From Auanema rhodensis (taxonomy: Eukaryota > Nematoda > Chromadorea > Rhabditida > Rhabditidae): a stretch of 64,000 nucleotides of DNA. Shown here in pieces: positions 48,501 to 61,604 of this stretch. The translations under genes were made by a program, and so were the position numbers. Each line of letters starts with the position of its first letter. Positions within the stretch are counted from its first letter, which is position 1. A model generated the notes under the pieces. The model did no database searches, was not told where the DNA came from, and saw only the letters and a list, made by a program, of their open reading frames with translations. Where the stretch lies: positions 7,812,001-7,876,000 of the forward strand of contig OZ059895.1 of assembly GCA_964057225.1 (NCBI GenBank), read 5' to 3'.

Positions 48501-51500
48501 GTTCATAAACAATTTGCAAAAGATTTTGAGATTTTAAAAACTTTTTTCTCCAACTTAACACTGCTTAAATCAACTTTTTTGCATTATTTCTCTATTTTAT
48601 TTGTATTTATTCATACAAATAATAAAATATATCATGGTATTTACTGATAATGATGATATATCTCACTTAACTAGGTATTTTTAATTATTTTAGATTTTAT
48701 GTTAACTTTTGAATGAGCAAAGTAGTAGATAGATAGGTTTTCCCTCTTCATTTAAACGGAACATTTGAAGACTCATTAGATGCAAGCCCATAGTTTCTCT
48801 AGTTTCAATTTCTAAATCGAGTAAAACCTATCGGGCTATGTACCCTCAGGCTGAATTCATCTCTTGCTATTTGTTCATTTATCTTTATGCACAAAATGAC
48901 AATTTCAAAAATCATTCAAGTAAAAAGTTTGAAGAACGTCATTTCAATTTTCACTTTTTCTTTTTTTTCCTTTTTTTCTGAGAAAAAATAATAATATTAT
49001 TCCATTTTCAAAGTTATTTTTGATATCAAATTAAATCAATTGTATCTCAATATCATATGATATGATTAGACTTCGTAATCCTTTTTATCAATATTTAAAA
49101 AAATATATATTAATATAATTAAGTTTAAACCTTTATTTCTATTTTTTTTTTCTAAAGAAGTAACATTTTTTTCCTCATTTTCTTCATAAAATTAAAAGAA
49201 AATATTGTCTTTTGAACTAATCTTTACAACCAATGTTAAAGGGGTAATTAAAAGATAATTTAGAGCTAATTCACTTGGACAACTGTTGACAATAGTTTTA
49301 AACAACCATTAGATAATTGAATTTACTGTTATTTTTTATAAATTTAAAGATGAATATGGTTTTAGAATTCTTCAAGTTATTCCTTTTTTTATATAGTTAT
49401 TTCACATAAGACGAAAATGCAAATCGAGTAATAGGTTTCAACTTTTTGGGAAAAAAAGGTTTCACAACAAAAAATGTGGACGAAAACCTAATTTTCCTTT
49501 TTTTCTATTTCTATTCTCTTAAATAATATTTTTTTAAACATGTAATTATTTAGGACTCTTTCGTTTGTGGCTCGGAATCTTCACGTACCACGAAATTCTG
49601 TCTGTGGTGGAACAATCCACAGCCTGGCTGCTTCCATGAAGTCGGGCGAAGTATCAAGGAAAAATACTAAAATTCTTTTAGATAATCCAAATTTATTTGC
49701 TAGAGCTCTTGTAAGTATTATTATTTATTTTTGTTTTTCATAATATCTTTCAATATTTTATTATCAATTGAATTTAAATATTTTAGTCTGAAAAGCTAAC
49801 AGGTCCTTGGATAGAACATGCATTTGAAAAACGTGAATGTATAAAGTTTGTAGCTCAACGACTTAGCTCTGATAGGTATGTTGAGAAGTTGAATTTGAAT
49901 CGTCGGCGAAAACTCAAAAAGTACTTTGTGGCTCAGCGGAAACGGCTCGCATTTGAATTTCATTAAGCTATTACTCTTGAGTTTGAACAAAAAATTTAAG
50001 CTAGATTGAACTCTGTTGCCGGATAACTCAAGGTCATTTCATTCAGTGGATTTGAATGAGTAGCAATAAAATCATTTTTCGACTTTTCTTTTGTATAAAT
50101 TTTGATTCAATAAGTACAACATAGAAGAATTCGCAAAACATAATGATATATTCAAATATTATATTTCATATTATTAGATGTGGATGTGGACGATTGCTGG
50201 TAGCACATTCTCAATTAGCTCAAAGTCGTTTTACCATCTTTGGAGGTCATGATACATTGAATCAATCTTTAAATGATGACAAGATACAATCCCCGTTACC
50301 ACAGCAATTACATCCAAATGTAGCATTATCACCAACAGAACAATGGTCAATAGCTCGACATACACATACTGCTCCAACAGATGCATTTGGTACAATTGTT
50401 TTTCAGGTAGCTAGCATATAAGCTTTTTTTATTTATTCAACGTGAAAAAAAAATTTCATTTTATTTTTCAAGGGAGGTGCACATGCTCACAAAGCTCAAT
50501 ATGTGCGACTTGGATATGATTCAAAACCTGAAGATATTATGTATCTTATGGAAAAAGTATGGGGTTTACAACCACCCAACTTAGTCATAACCGTTCATGG
50601 TGGCATGACGAATTTCGAGTCAGATTTTAAGTTTTTCATGTATATATCTTACTTTGCAAGTTTTAGAGTTCAAGAGAAGTTAGGACGTTCATTTCGGGAA
50701 GGTATTCTGAAAGCTGCACAAACGACAGGCGCTTGGATTTTAACCGGCGGATTAGATTCTGGTGTTGTCCGACATGTAGCTCAAGCATTAGATGAAGCTG
50801 GTATATCAGCAAGGTGACTTTATTCGCTGATAAAGCTTAAATCACATTAAAGAAACATTTCAGAATGAGGTCGAAAATCATTACAATTGGAATAGCGCCA
50901 TGGGGTGTAATCAAACGAAGAGAACGACTAGTACGTTTTCAAATGAAAGCTGATGAAAATGAAATTATTTGTTCTGCTACAGGTAGCCAAAGATACGGAA
51001 ATTCAATATGATTCTCATTCATTTGGATCGTCAAGTGGATTAGGCATTTTGAATGATCGTCACTCATATTTCTTATTAGCTGATAATGGCACGAGTGGAC
51101 GTTTTGGAGCTGATTTACATCTTCGACAGAATTTTGAGAATTATTTAGTTGAAATGCCAAATGATAAATCACATCGAAAAGTAAATAATAAAACAAGTAT
51201 ATGTATAGGAAAATCAATGATTTTGTTTGAAGGTACCAGTTGTTTGTGCTGTTCTTGAAGGTGGAACAAGCACAATTAAGGCTGTTCATCAATATGTTAC
51301 TCAGTAAGATCATCAATATTATGTTATAAGCATTCACATGTATACACTATTCTTCAGAAAACCAGATATTCCGGTAATTGTATGTGATGGTAGTGGTCGA
51401 GCATCTGATTTATTATCATTTGCCTGTCGTTACATAGAATCTGATGAGTATGATTATTCAATATTTGATGTGGAATGTTTTTTGTGTGTATTTCAGGCCA

Positions 51501-54500
51501 TTTCCTACTGAAGTACGTGATCAGCTATTGACATTGATATCAACTGTTTTTCCTGATCATAATGGACGAGCTTCTGAACAATTATTAGATACAATCATAG
51601 AATGTGCTCGTAGGCCTGATTTGGTATTATGAAATAATTAAAAGATAACTCACATAAATATTTATAATTTCAGTTAACTATATACCGATTTGGAGATGAA
51701 AAACAAGAAGATGTAGATCATTCAATTCTAACTGCTGTTCTTCGGGGTCATAATTTAAGTTTACCAGATCAGGTATCTTTAGTTTATAACGTTTGTACCA
51801 AAAGGTAATAATGTATATTGTTTAGTTGGCTTTGACATTGTCTTGGAATCGTGTAGATGTTGCCCGTTCTTGTCTCTTTTCGGGTGGCAGAAACTGGCCA
51901 ATTCATCATTTACATGCAGCAATGAGTGAAGCTCTTCGGTTAGATAGGGTAAAGCTTTGTACAAATTCAAAACAAATTGTTATTTTTGAATTTGTTTTTA
52001 GGTAGAATTTGTAGAACTTCTTCTTGAAAATGGTGTTTCTATGAAACATTTTTTATCCGTTAATATGTTAGAACAACTTTATAATCTGGTAAATATGTGA
52101 GAAACAATAAATTATCCTATAATTGTATTTTAGGATGAAAATCCAGCACATAGTGTTCGATTTCTTGTTGAAAATGGGCATGATCAATCAATCTATCTTA
52201 CATTACCTGACATTGGAATTTTGATTGAAAAACTAATAGGAAATGCTTATAAGCATTACTATACATCACGCCATTTTAAGCGAAATTACGAACATTTTCG
52301 AAAAAAAGTTCAAGTAAGTTGTAAAAAAAACATTTAACTTTAATTTTTATTTTTTATATTAATATACTATAATATTTATTTTTATATATTATACTGTATA
52401 ATTACTTTATAATACTTAACCACTTGTATTAAACAAAACGTTGATAATACCTCAATTACTTAATGTAAAAACCAGTTTTTTTTAAAATCCTGACCTGCTT
52501 ATATTTATTTTTCTTTCAATACAAAACATATTTTTAATAATTTTGTTATTATATTTGAAATGATATTCTAGTTATCCCGATTAAGTACATTTCACATTCG
52601 GTTGGTATCACGAACAGGGGTTAAACGAGAAAAAACCGATAGAAATGGATCAGGTCCGAGATATCTTGGATTTTCAATTTCAATAAGTAATATTGCTTTT
52701 AGAACATACAGATGATTTCTTATATCCATTTAACGATCTTATGCTTTGGGCTATTCTTACACGTAGACCTGAAATGGCTCATTGTATGTGGCTTCATGGA
52801 GAAGATGCTATGGCTAAAGGACTTGTTGCTATCAGGTTTAGTCATTATCAATAATTTTCAAAGAATAAAAAGAAAGAAAAACAATACAAACCAATAGAAA
52901 CACTGAAAAGCTGGTGATTGTGTTTTTTTGCGTTAGATTAATTCTCAGCCATTCTCGTGGGATAGGATTACTGTAGATTGTCTGCTCTAATTGGCTATAT
53001 AATTAATTCATGCATCATACCGTAGTTTCATGGGTATATTTGAATCTTTAACATACTAGATGCCATTTTAAAACTAAAAAAATTATAAATATCGAAAGAT
53101 AAGTTTCAGTTTTGAATTAAATATTCTAGATTATATAAAGCCATTGGGCGTATTGCTGAAGAAGAATATCTTGAAGTTGAAGTAGCCAATAAGCTCCGAG
53201 AGTATGCTGAGTAAGAAGAGCTGAAGTTTCTTCCAAAAATAATTTTTGACAATATTTTAGTGCATTTCGATCAGAATGTCTTGGTTTATTAGATTTTTGC
53301 TATCGTGAAGATAATGAACAGACATTACGCTTGCTTACTGCTGAATTGCCACATTGGGGTCATCACAATTGTCTTTCACTAGCTGTTCTTGCAAATAACA
53401 AAACTTTTCTAGCTCATCCATGGTAACTTTATTTTATCTTTTTATTTTTCTAATTTGGAATTTAAGCTGTCAAATGCTATTAGCTGAGTTGTGGCACGGC
53501 TCGTTACGAGTTCGAAGGTAAAACTCATGAATACATCTTAGAAACTAATATAATAATTAATTTAGTGGTTCAAATGTTCGAGTTGTAACAGCTTTGATAT
53601 GTCCACCAGCTGCTTTAGCTTTAGCATTCAAAGCTCCACAGATTTATCCAGAAGCCGATAGCAGCAGTGTTCAAGATTCTGATTCTAAAAAGGATGATCA
53701 AGTTAGATTTAGTTATGCTAAACGTATTATACTTCTGAATATGTTCAGGAAACATTTTACGATACAATGAGTTCTTATCAAGATATGAGAAATAATCAAA
53801 CGTCTAAACCAGTATCTAATGGAATGGGAAGTGTTATGTCGCTACATTTGAATAAAGTATAATAAACTTTGTACTTTGATATAGCTTCAACATGATTTTT
53901 AAGCTTTTCAAACAGCCTACTCGAACTTTTAAAAGTTCACGTACAGGAGAAGAAATGGAAGAACTAATGGAAAATGGATTACCTGCTACAGCAAACAATC
54001 TTCAGTCACATAAAAAGGTTAATATAGACATAAAGCTTTATAATTTATAATAATATCATTTCAGTCCATACTACCAACATCAAAGAAGAATAGCACAGCC
54101 TTAATGTATGACAGTACAGCTTCACTTGTGACTGCAGTAAGTTCAACTTATTACAAGCATGAATGATCGCTATAGAAATTTCAGCAAATTCAAACTTTAA
54201 CAGCATATGCTAAATTCCGAGCATTCTATTCAGCCCCAATAACAAAGGTACTAGCATTACTTTAAATATCTAAAACTATATAGAAATTGTTTTTAGTTTT
54301 GGTCATGGTGTATAGCTTTTCATGTATTCCTGGCTATGTCAACGTTTGTGCTGCTCATTGAAACACCTCATAAGCCGACAAAAATAGAATGGGCAACATT
54401 AGTCTTCATTATTGTATTTGCAATGGAACATTTACGAAAAGTAATCGTTTTGAATTTAAAGTATTGAAGAACAGTGGCAAGCGCTTAATCTATTTCAGTT

Positions 54501-57040
54501 ATTCTGTCAGGAGACACCGAGAATTTGGAGCAAATGTCGAATGTTTTATGGAAGGTTAATATCGAATTTAATAGATTTACATCTATATATATAGTTAAAA
54601 TATTTTAGATATTATAATGTTTTAACACTATTAGCGTTAATTCTATTCTTAGTTGGTTTTGGAATGAGATTAAGTCCGGTACAAGATACAAGGCAATCAT
54701 ATGGTCGTGTTATACTATCATGTAGTAATGTATTATGGTATATGAAGGTATATATGATTTATATGAATTTAATATATTATTTCATGTTTGACTTTTAAGG
54801 TTCTTGAATTTCTATCAGTTCATCCATTACTTGGACCATACATTCAAATGGCAGCAAAAATGGTTGTATCAATGTGCTATATCATTGTTTTGTTATTAGT
54901 AACTCTTATGGCATTTGGTGTATCACGTCAAGCTATTACATATCCTCACGAAAAATGGGATTGGATTCTAGTACGGTATGTTAATTATATGATATAATAG
55001 TTAATTATATAATTATATATATATATATATACTTTCAGAAATATATTTTATAAACCATATTTTATGTTATACGGGGAAGTATATGCTGGAGAAATTGATA
55101 CATGTGGTGATGAAGGTAAATTTCATTTTAACGTATTATACATACGTATACTATTATAATTTATAAAATAATATATTATATGCTTTTTTCAATGTTTTAT
55201 CTTGATTAAAACATAGAATTCGTAAACATTTTATTCAAATATTTAGCAATGCGAGCTTATCGAAATAATGAAACATTCCAAGGTTTGTTGATTGTCGTGC
55301 CGTGATGTATAATAATAATGATTTTTTCTGATATTTTTGTAATCTATAATTGGCTTTCTTATATTTTATTATTTTCTTCTTTTTTTTGAGAAAAAAAAAC
55401 ATGGCACGTAATCGTTTTCTAACTGTAGTTATACTATAGTAGCATATTCAAGTAAACTATGTGGAATAGTTATAATAAGTTTAATTATAATTTATAAAAA
55501 ATAATTTTAAGGTGTTCATTGTGTTCCTGGTGGATGGATACCTCCAATTCTCATGACGATCTTTCTACTTGTTGCAAATATTTTGTTAATTAACATGTTA
55601 ATAGCCATTTTCAAGTAAGTATAGTATCAAACATAATATATATATATTATAATTTAATTATTCTAGCAATATATTTAACGATACAAATGTACGATCAAAA
55701 GAAGTTTGGCTATTTCAGGTATTATAATTATTCTTTTTGAAATTAAATTTATATAATATTCAGAGATATGGTCAAATTATGGAATATAATGATACACCTT
55801 TACTTCCTCCACCTTTTACAATCATATCACATATTATATACGTTGTCATGTACTTTTGTAGGGTAAAATAGTTTTTTTTGGATTCATTAACTATACTGAT
55901 TATATTATTTTTACAGAAAGATATGTCAAAAAAGAAGAAGAAACAACAAGCATCTGTTGGATTACTTGACTTTTCAATGAGTAAATATTTCTTCTCAAGT
56001 TTGTTTCAGAAAAGATAATTTCAGAGTTGAATCTGAGGCCAGAAGAATTACGAGAATTACATGATTTTGAAGAAGATTGTATGGATGAATTAACAAGAAA
56101 ACGATTAACAAGAGTCAAAGGCACTACGGAAGAACGATTTTCACAAGCCATTGATCAGTTAGACTTTTTAAAAAAAAAATATGTGAATATGAATTATAGA
56201 GCTGAATCTACATCACAACGAGTATCAGAATTGTTGTTGGAGAATTTTTCATTGAAAAATCGAATTTGTGACATGGAAAGTCGATTTGAATGGATGATGA
56301 AAGCTCAACGAGAAGTGTTAGATCTGTTACGAGATGGCAGATCACCAACATTAGTTTCAAGAAATGTAAATATTAATTATAATATATATATATATATATA
56401 TTTATATAAAAAAACTAATTATATAATCTAGAATCGAGAATCAGTTCGTGGCTCATCATTATCATTACCAGATACAACAGATTGTCAAGCAGGGTAGGAG
56501 AACGAAAGATAAAAAAATTATGAATTTTCAAATTATTTCAGTATTTCGGGAAAGAAAGGAAAAGAAGTTACATCTATAACAGATCATATTCTTCTATCAG
56601 CTCATGTTGATGAACGAAGACTCAATAGTCCATCACCTTTACTAACTCATCTTCGTCGAGATCACATTCTACGAAAATATGATGAGGTAAGCTATGCTAT
56701 ACTTTTATTTGTAAACTATACTATATAGTTCTTTTGTTTTATTTTATTAAAACTTTCATCAAATTCTTTCATTTTGTTTAATTTTGCGTTACAGGCTCGA
56801 TATCAATCTCCCCTCATCAAACGACGTCCACGATTGAATTCTTCGTCACAATCTATATCACAAGATATCAAAGAAATGGAAAATGGGTATAATTTTAATA
56901 TAAATTATATTCAAATAGTTAATTATAATAATTTCCTAATTAATATTATATTTAGATTAAAAAGAGATGATGATACTGATGATGAAATGATACCAGATGT
57001 TATTGTACATGAAGCAACACCATGTGGAGATGACTGTTGA
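42782..57040 (+). CDS. TRPM cation channel, GON-2/GTL-like
   Basis: Forty-one exons, of which the first are alternative: 42782-42870 plus 42920-42976 ([20 protein letters not shown]...) or 46031-46074 ([14 protein letters not shown]); both end in phase 2 and fit the common exon at 49554. Lengths 1,538 or 1,504 residues. Residues up to about 980 are the TRPM homology region (for example [23 protein letters not shown]). Membrane segments: S1 [21 protein letters not shown]2 near [13 protein letters not shown]3 [14 protein letters not shown]4 [13 protein letters not shown]5 [16 protein letters not shown], then conserved GVSRQAI, pore helix and filter [10 protein letters not shown] (about 1165-1174), and S6 [22 protein letters not shown]-box-like [12 protein letters not shown] and a coiled coil (exon 56025-56365) follow. 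The GEVYAGEID filter is of the TRPM1/3/6/7 type, to which C. elegans GON-2, GTL-1 and GTL-2 belong; these carry Mg2+/Ca2+. No C-terminal alpha-kinase, as in the worm channels. Confidence 0.95.
43081..43153 (+). tRNA. tRNA-Val: tRNA-Val (AAC), nested in TRPM 5' intron
   Basis: Cloverleaf with GATCTCG/CGAGATC acceptor stem, AAC anticodon in loop CTAACAC, and intact A and B boxes; discriminator A at 43153; short TTTT follows. It lies in the intron between alternative TRPM exons, in the same orientation. Confidence 0.97.
44226..44298 (+). tRNA. tRNA-Val: tRNA-Val (AAC), second nested copy
   Basis: All 73 nt identical to the 43081 copy; 1.07 kb spacing. Flanks differ apart from short A/T matches, so the duplication is old or gene sequence is homogenised. 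Confidence 0.97.
47461..47473. repeat. G-run
   Basis: Nine consecutive G followed by TTGGG, preceded by GAGGT, within the TRPM 5' intron. Very unusual in this composition. Confidence 0.7.
49876..50070 (+). other. Possible alternative terminal exon and poly(A) site of TRPM
   Basis: Beyond the donor of the 49787-49875 exon the frame stays open for 30 codons ([17 protein letters not shown]...) to TAA 49964-49966, with a strongly basic composition, and AATAAA follows at 50065-50070. This intron (302 bp) is about six times longer than its neighbours. Failure to splice would give a soluble protein of about 130 residues containing only the start of the TRPM homology region. Confidence 0.4.
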
Positions 57041-57918
57041 ATTATAACAAATAACAGAAATGAAACATAATTAAATATGAAAAAGAAAAGAAAATAAGTT
57101 TAAAATAATTTTTAAATCTATTATTCTCGTCATATTTGCCTTAAATTCTTAATTCCAATTTCTTTCTTTTTGTTAATTATACATATATAATAATTGGTCC
57201 AAAATTATCTTGTTCGTTGTTATGAGTGCTTTATGTGAATTTTTTAAAATTATGTTTTACTTACAAATTATTTGCATATAATTCATTGAATGCGAGGTTG
57301 TTATCGGGTATAATTATTATAAATTAGGATTCGATCCCAACACAAATACTTTTTTTATCTCAATTTCATCTTCACTCCACTTCATATGCTTGTTAATCTT
57401 ATTAAATTAGTTGTTTTTCTTCTTCTTCATATAAGTTTAACGAATATTTGTTTTATAATTAGTTTTGAATTTTTATAATTCTTTCTATTTTATTTTCTGC
57501 TCAATAGAAAACAAAAGTTGTCATAAAATATTTAAATTATTTGTTTTTTTTTATTTTGGTATTAAATACTATATTCATATATATTATATCTGAAGGCCCC
57601 GAACAATCTCTTAATTCCTTATTTCTATTTCCAAATTACTTTGGCGTCATATTGCATAAACTATACATTCACATACATTCATATATATATAGCTCAAACA
57701 TATTATTTGAAATAGTTATATGTATGTATAGCTTATTAATAAAATATTTATGTATCTACAGTTCTGTGCAATGAAAGTAGGACACTTCTTGAGAGAGCCC
57801 AAACAACCCCGATCGAACTACAAAAAAAAATTTCAAAAATTAATTTATGCTATGCTATGAAGTTTTTCAATACTCATCATATTAATTGAACTTTATATAT
57901 AAGTTATATCTTATATAT

Positions 57919-57953
<35 letters not shown>

Positions 57954-58648
57954 TGTATCTAGTATTATCAGTATGAACATTTTCTTTTCTTAACATTAAT
58001 TAGATTTTAAAATCGGAAGTCAATACGGTGTCAAAGGATAATTATTGATAAGAGCTTCAAACTTCATAATCAGATAGATAGGAAAATATTCTTAATTTTT
58101 ATTTTATTTAAGAATTAAAAATGCTTTATAGGTATTGTACAATAATACTAAAAATGAACAAATCTTAATTTAATATGAATCAACATAATGTAATTTTAAG
58201 CTCGGACTTAAGAAGATAAGTTTGAAATATCAAACTTATTTTTGCACTTCAATCCAAAAATTAATATTATTCATGATTTCAAACAAATCTTATATATGTA
58301 GATGAGGCTTAAAATGAATGAATCATCTTGAAATAAAGATTAATCAACGAATTTTTTTTTATTTGTATATGAAAAGGATTAGAAATCTCGAATTTCCAAG
58401 TAATTTGTAGAAGATAACAATATAACAATCATACATATCATATAATATATATGTTAGTATCAGACTTATCTGGAAAAAACTGAAAATAAGCTATATGATT
58501 CATTAGATTAATTTGATTAAATGACGTCTTATCTATCAATTATAATCATCTTTCTAAGGAAAATAAGCTTTCTTAAACTCACAAAATATTATAAAAGAGA
58601 GATATCAACTTCTAATCATCGTCATTTTTTGATTTTTGCTTGTCAGAC
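57041..58648. other. Spacer between TRPM and lectin genes
   Basis: No gene seen; a (TA)n tract lies at 57921-57952. The TRPM 3' UTR and the lectin promoter must be here. Confidence 0.4.
57921..57952. repeat. (TA)n microsatellite
   Basis: About 16 TA units. Confidence 0.9.
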
Positions 58649-61040
58649 ATGCGAAAGATAATTTTGATTGCATCTGCTATATTCCTATTGGGTTAGTGAT
58701 TTTTTTAAAAATATTTTTGTGGTTTTTATTGTTTTATTATCTTAGCTAATGCTTGTCCTTATGGATGGTCAGAAGATGATGATTCTCTTTGCTACAAGGT
58801 TTGTTTTCTTTAATTTTCAGCTTTTTCTCAGATACAACTCTATTTAGGTATTCAATGAACCAGTTTCGAAAGATTTTGCTAAACAAAGATGCATATCATT
58901 AGGTGGAAATTTAGCTATGCCAACTAATGCTTTTGTAAGTTTTTTTAATTTTTAATTAATTAATTAATTTAATAAATAAAATTTATTATTCATTTCTAGA
59001 GTAATGCCCATATTCTATCATTAGCTGGTTCATGCAAAAATTTATGGCTTGGAATTCAATGTTATGGACCAAATCGTACAGATTGTGTATATGATAATGG
59101 AATTGATTTAACTCCAAACTCTTATTATAACTTTTTAGGAAGTAATTATATATTATTTTATTTATTTATTCATTGTATATTCTATTTTCAGCTGATTCAC
59201 ATCTTTATACCACCACTGCTATGTATACATATGGACCACAATCTGGAAAATGGTTCAGTAGAGCCGATAGTATGAATGCTGATGGCTATATATGTCAATT
59301 AGTTAATAATAGTAATATTATTATATTTATTTATATATAAATTGAATAATATTTATAGATACACAAACATGTCCACCTGGGTATTCACTGAATGGAAGTA
59401 ATAATCAATGTTATCTTGTTCTTTCCTCACCTTTATCTTATGATGAAGCTGATCAAATTTGTAAAGCCAATTGTGGTCATGTAGCAACTCCTGTAAATGA
59501 TGCTGTAAGTTCAAACGTTTTCTTTTTTATTATATTTTGTTATTATTTAAAGGAAAATGTTTATTTAACATCATTAGCCATGAGTAATCGTCAATCATCT
59601 AATTATGTTGCTTTGGGAATTACGTATAATGGATATCAGTATATTGATTCTAACACTAATCAATCAATTAAATATCAAAATTTTGGTAATTCAGTTGATT
59701 TTAAGTAATTATTTTGATGAATAATCTGTTTTCTAGGATATAAGAATAGCAATCTTGGTAATTGTGTTGGATTATCTTTAATTAATGAAGTTGTTCCACA
59801 AGGAAAATGGATTAATACTTATTGCTCAGAACCATTGACTACAGTATGTCGAACAGGTTTTCATTCAGTGTACTGTAATTACATAATTATTTCTTTTTTA
59901 AGGTCTTGGATCATATCCATGCAGTTATGTACCTATAGTAAAGTCTACTACTATTACAACTACTAGAAGAACTACAACAACTCGTGCACCAACTACAACA
60001 ACAACAATACCTCATGTAAAACAATGTACAGCTCCATATTATTTTGAAAACAGTGGATCTGTAAGTTTGAATATAATTTATATAATATAGTTTATAAATT
60101 ATGATTTAAGATTTATTCTCCTAATTATCCAAATACATTTTATGGAGAATATTGTTCTTATATCATTTATGCTCCTACAGGATATAGTCCTTCCATTCTA
60201 TTCCGTGAAATATTACTTGGTGGAAACAGTACTATAGAGATATACAACTCTTATACTGATATCATTCCAGCTTACACGTATGTTTATAAATATAATAATT
60301 TATAGATATATATTTATATATTTAGCATATATTATGCATCTGATGTTGGTAAAAATTTCACTTCCACAGCTGAAATAATGAAAGTTGTCTCAAAAACTCC
60401 AATGATTGGAAATAATCGTTTCAAAATTGAATTTTCGAGCGGTCCATCTTCTTTACCAACAACAATACCACCAAGAACAACAAAGGCAGTTACAGTTCCG
60501 CCAACTCATACAGTCTTAGAATCAGGTTGTAATGCTGATTTCATCACTGCTCCTGGTGTGGTATGTAGATGAATTATTTCAATCTTTATATATATATATA
60601 TTATTAATTATAGATAACAAGTCCAAATTATCCAAATAATTATGAGAAACATACATATTGCTATTATCCTATGGTTACTACACTTGGACATAGGTTCATA
60701 TTTTAATTTACTTACTTTATTTTTTTAAATATTTATTATAAATACATAAATAATTATATTTATTATAATTTATAGAATTGCTATTAATTTCACGGATGTT
60801 CGTACAAATAATTGGGATGCCATTGAAATTTATGATGGAACAGATCGTGATCGTCTTATAGGAAGGTAATATTCTTTTGTAACATTTTGTAATTTAAAAA
60901 ATTTATTTTTAAGTATTTCTGGTTCAAACCCTAATTCTCAAAGAGTTTTCAAGTCATCCGGACACAAAATGTTGGCAACATTCATAACAAGTGGCGCTTA
61001 TTCTGCACCTGGATTTACAGCTACATTCTACGGATTTTAA
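58649..61040 (+). CDS. Secreted protein with two C-type lectin and two CUB domains
   Basis: Fourteen exons: 58649-58691, 58746-58798, 58848-58934, 59000-59141, 59192-59311, 59359-59504, 59553-59685, 59737-59856, 59903-60060, 60111-60277, 60326-60560, 60614-60693, 60776-60865, 60914-61040 (TAA); 566 residues. Signal peptide MRKIILIASAIFLLGLANA, then CTLD 1 starting CPYGW with RCISLGGNLA and WLGIQC, and CTLD 2 starting CPPGYSLNG with CKANCGHVATP and YVALGI. No EPN/QPD or WND calcium-sugar motifs are visible, so classical sugar binding is doubtful. A Thr-rich linker (TTTTRAPTTTTTIP) leads to CUB 1 (IYSPNYPNTFYGEYCSY), a second Thr/Pro linker to CUB 2 (ITSPNYPNNYEKHTYC, WDAIEIYDGTDRDR, PGFTATFYGF). 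This architecture is typical of nematode CLEC families, often gut- or epidermis-exp­ressed and immune-related (family knowledge). No membrane anchor. Confidence 0.92.
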
Positions 61041-61604
61041 CTGTTAAATAATAAACTTCTTTTAATTTATTTTGTATGTATAACTATATTTACTATACGA
61101 TAGAAAATGTTGAAACAAAATTGAAATACAAAGCTTCAACTAGAAAATACTCTAAGAGCAGTGTGAAGAGTTGAGATAATTGCCAGAAAACATAGAGATT
61201 CAAAAGATATTTTCATCAAAAGTTAATATGTATCATATAATACATTTATAATATTTAATAAATTAAAGAAAAATATTTATTTTCAGACAAAAAAACATAA
61301 AAAAATATTTTACAACTGCAATGTACTCGTAAGATTCATGAAATTTCTTTTTTCTTCATCTAAGTGAAAGTTATAACTTGATGTAATTCTAAATTATTTC
61401 ATAACATTATTAGAAAAAAAAAGAAAATTCTTAAGGATAATTCAATTTTCTTTAAAATTACAACGAAAAATTTGATTGAATTGTTATTAATGCGAGAACA
61501 TGATTTTGGTTGAGATATGTATATCTATTACTTGATATCCCATACCCGAATCTAACACATATTTTCTTTTTTTAGTTAAAAAAAAAGATTTTCTTCTCTT
61601 AATA
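61041..61604. other. Convergent 3' region between lectin (+) and four-pass protein (-)
   Basis: Nothing gene-like; AATAAA-type signals occur on the + strand soon after the lectin stop (AATAAA near 61049). Confidence 0.45.
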
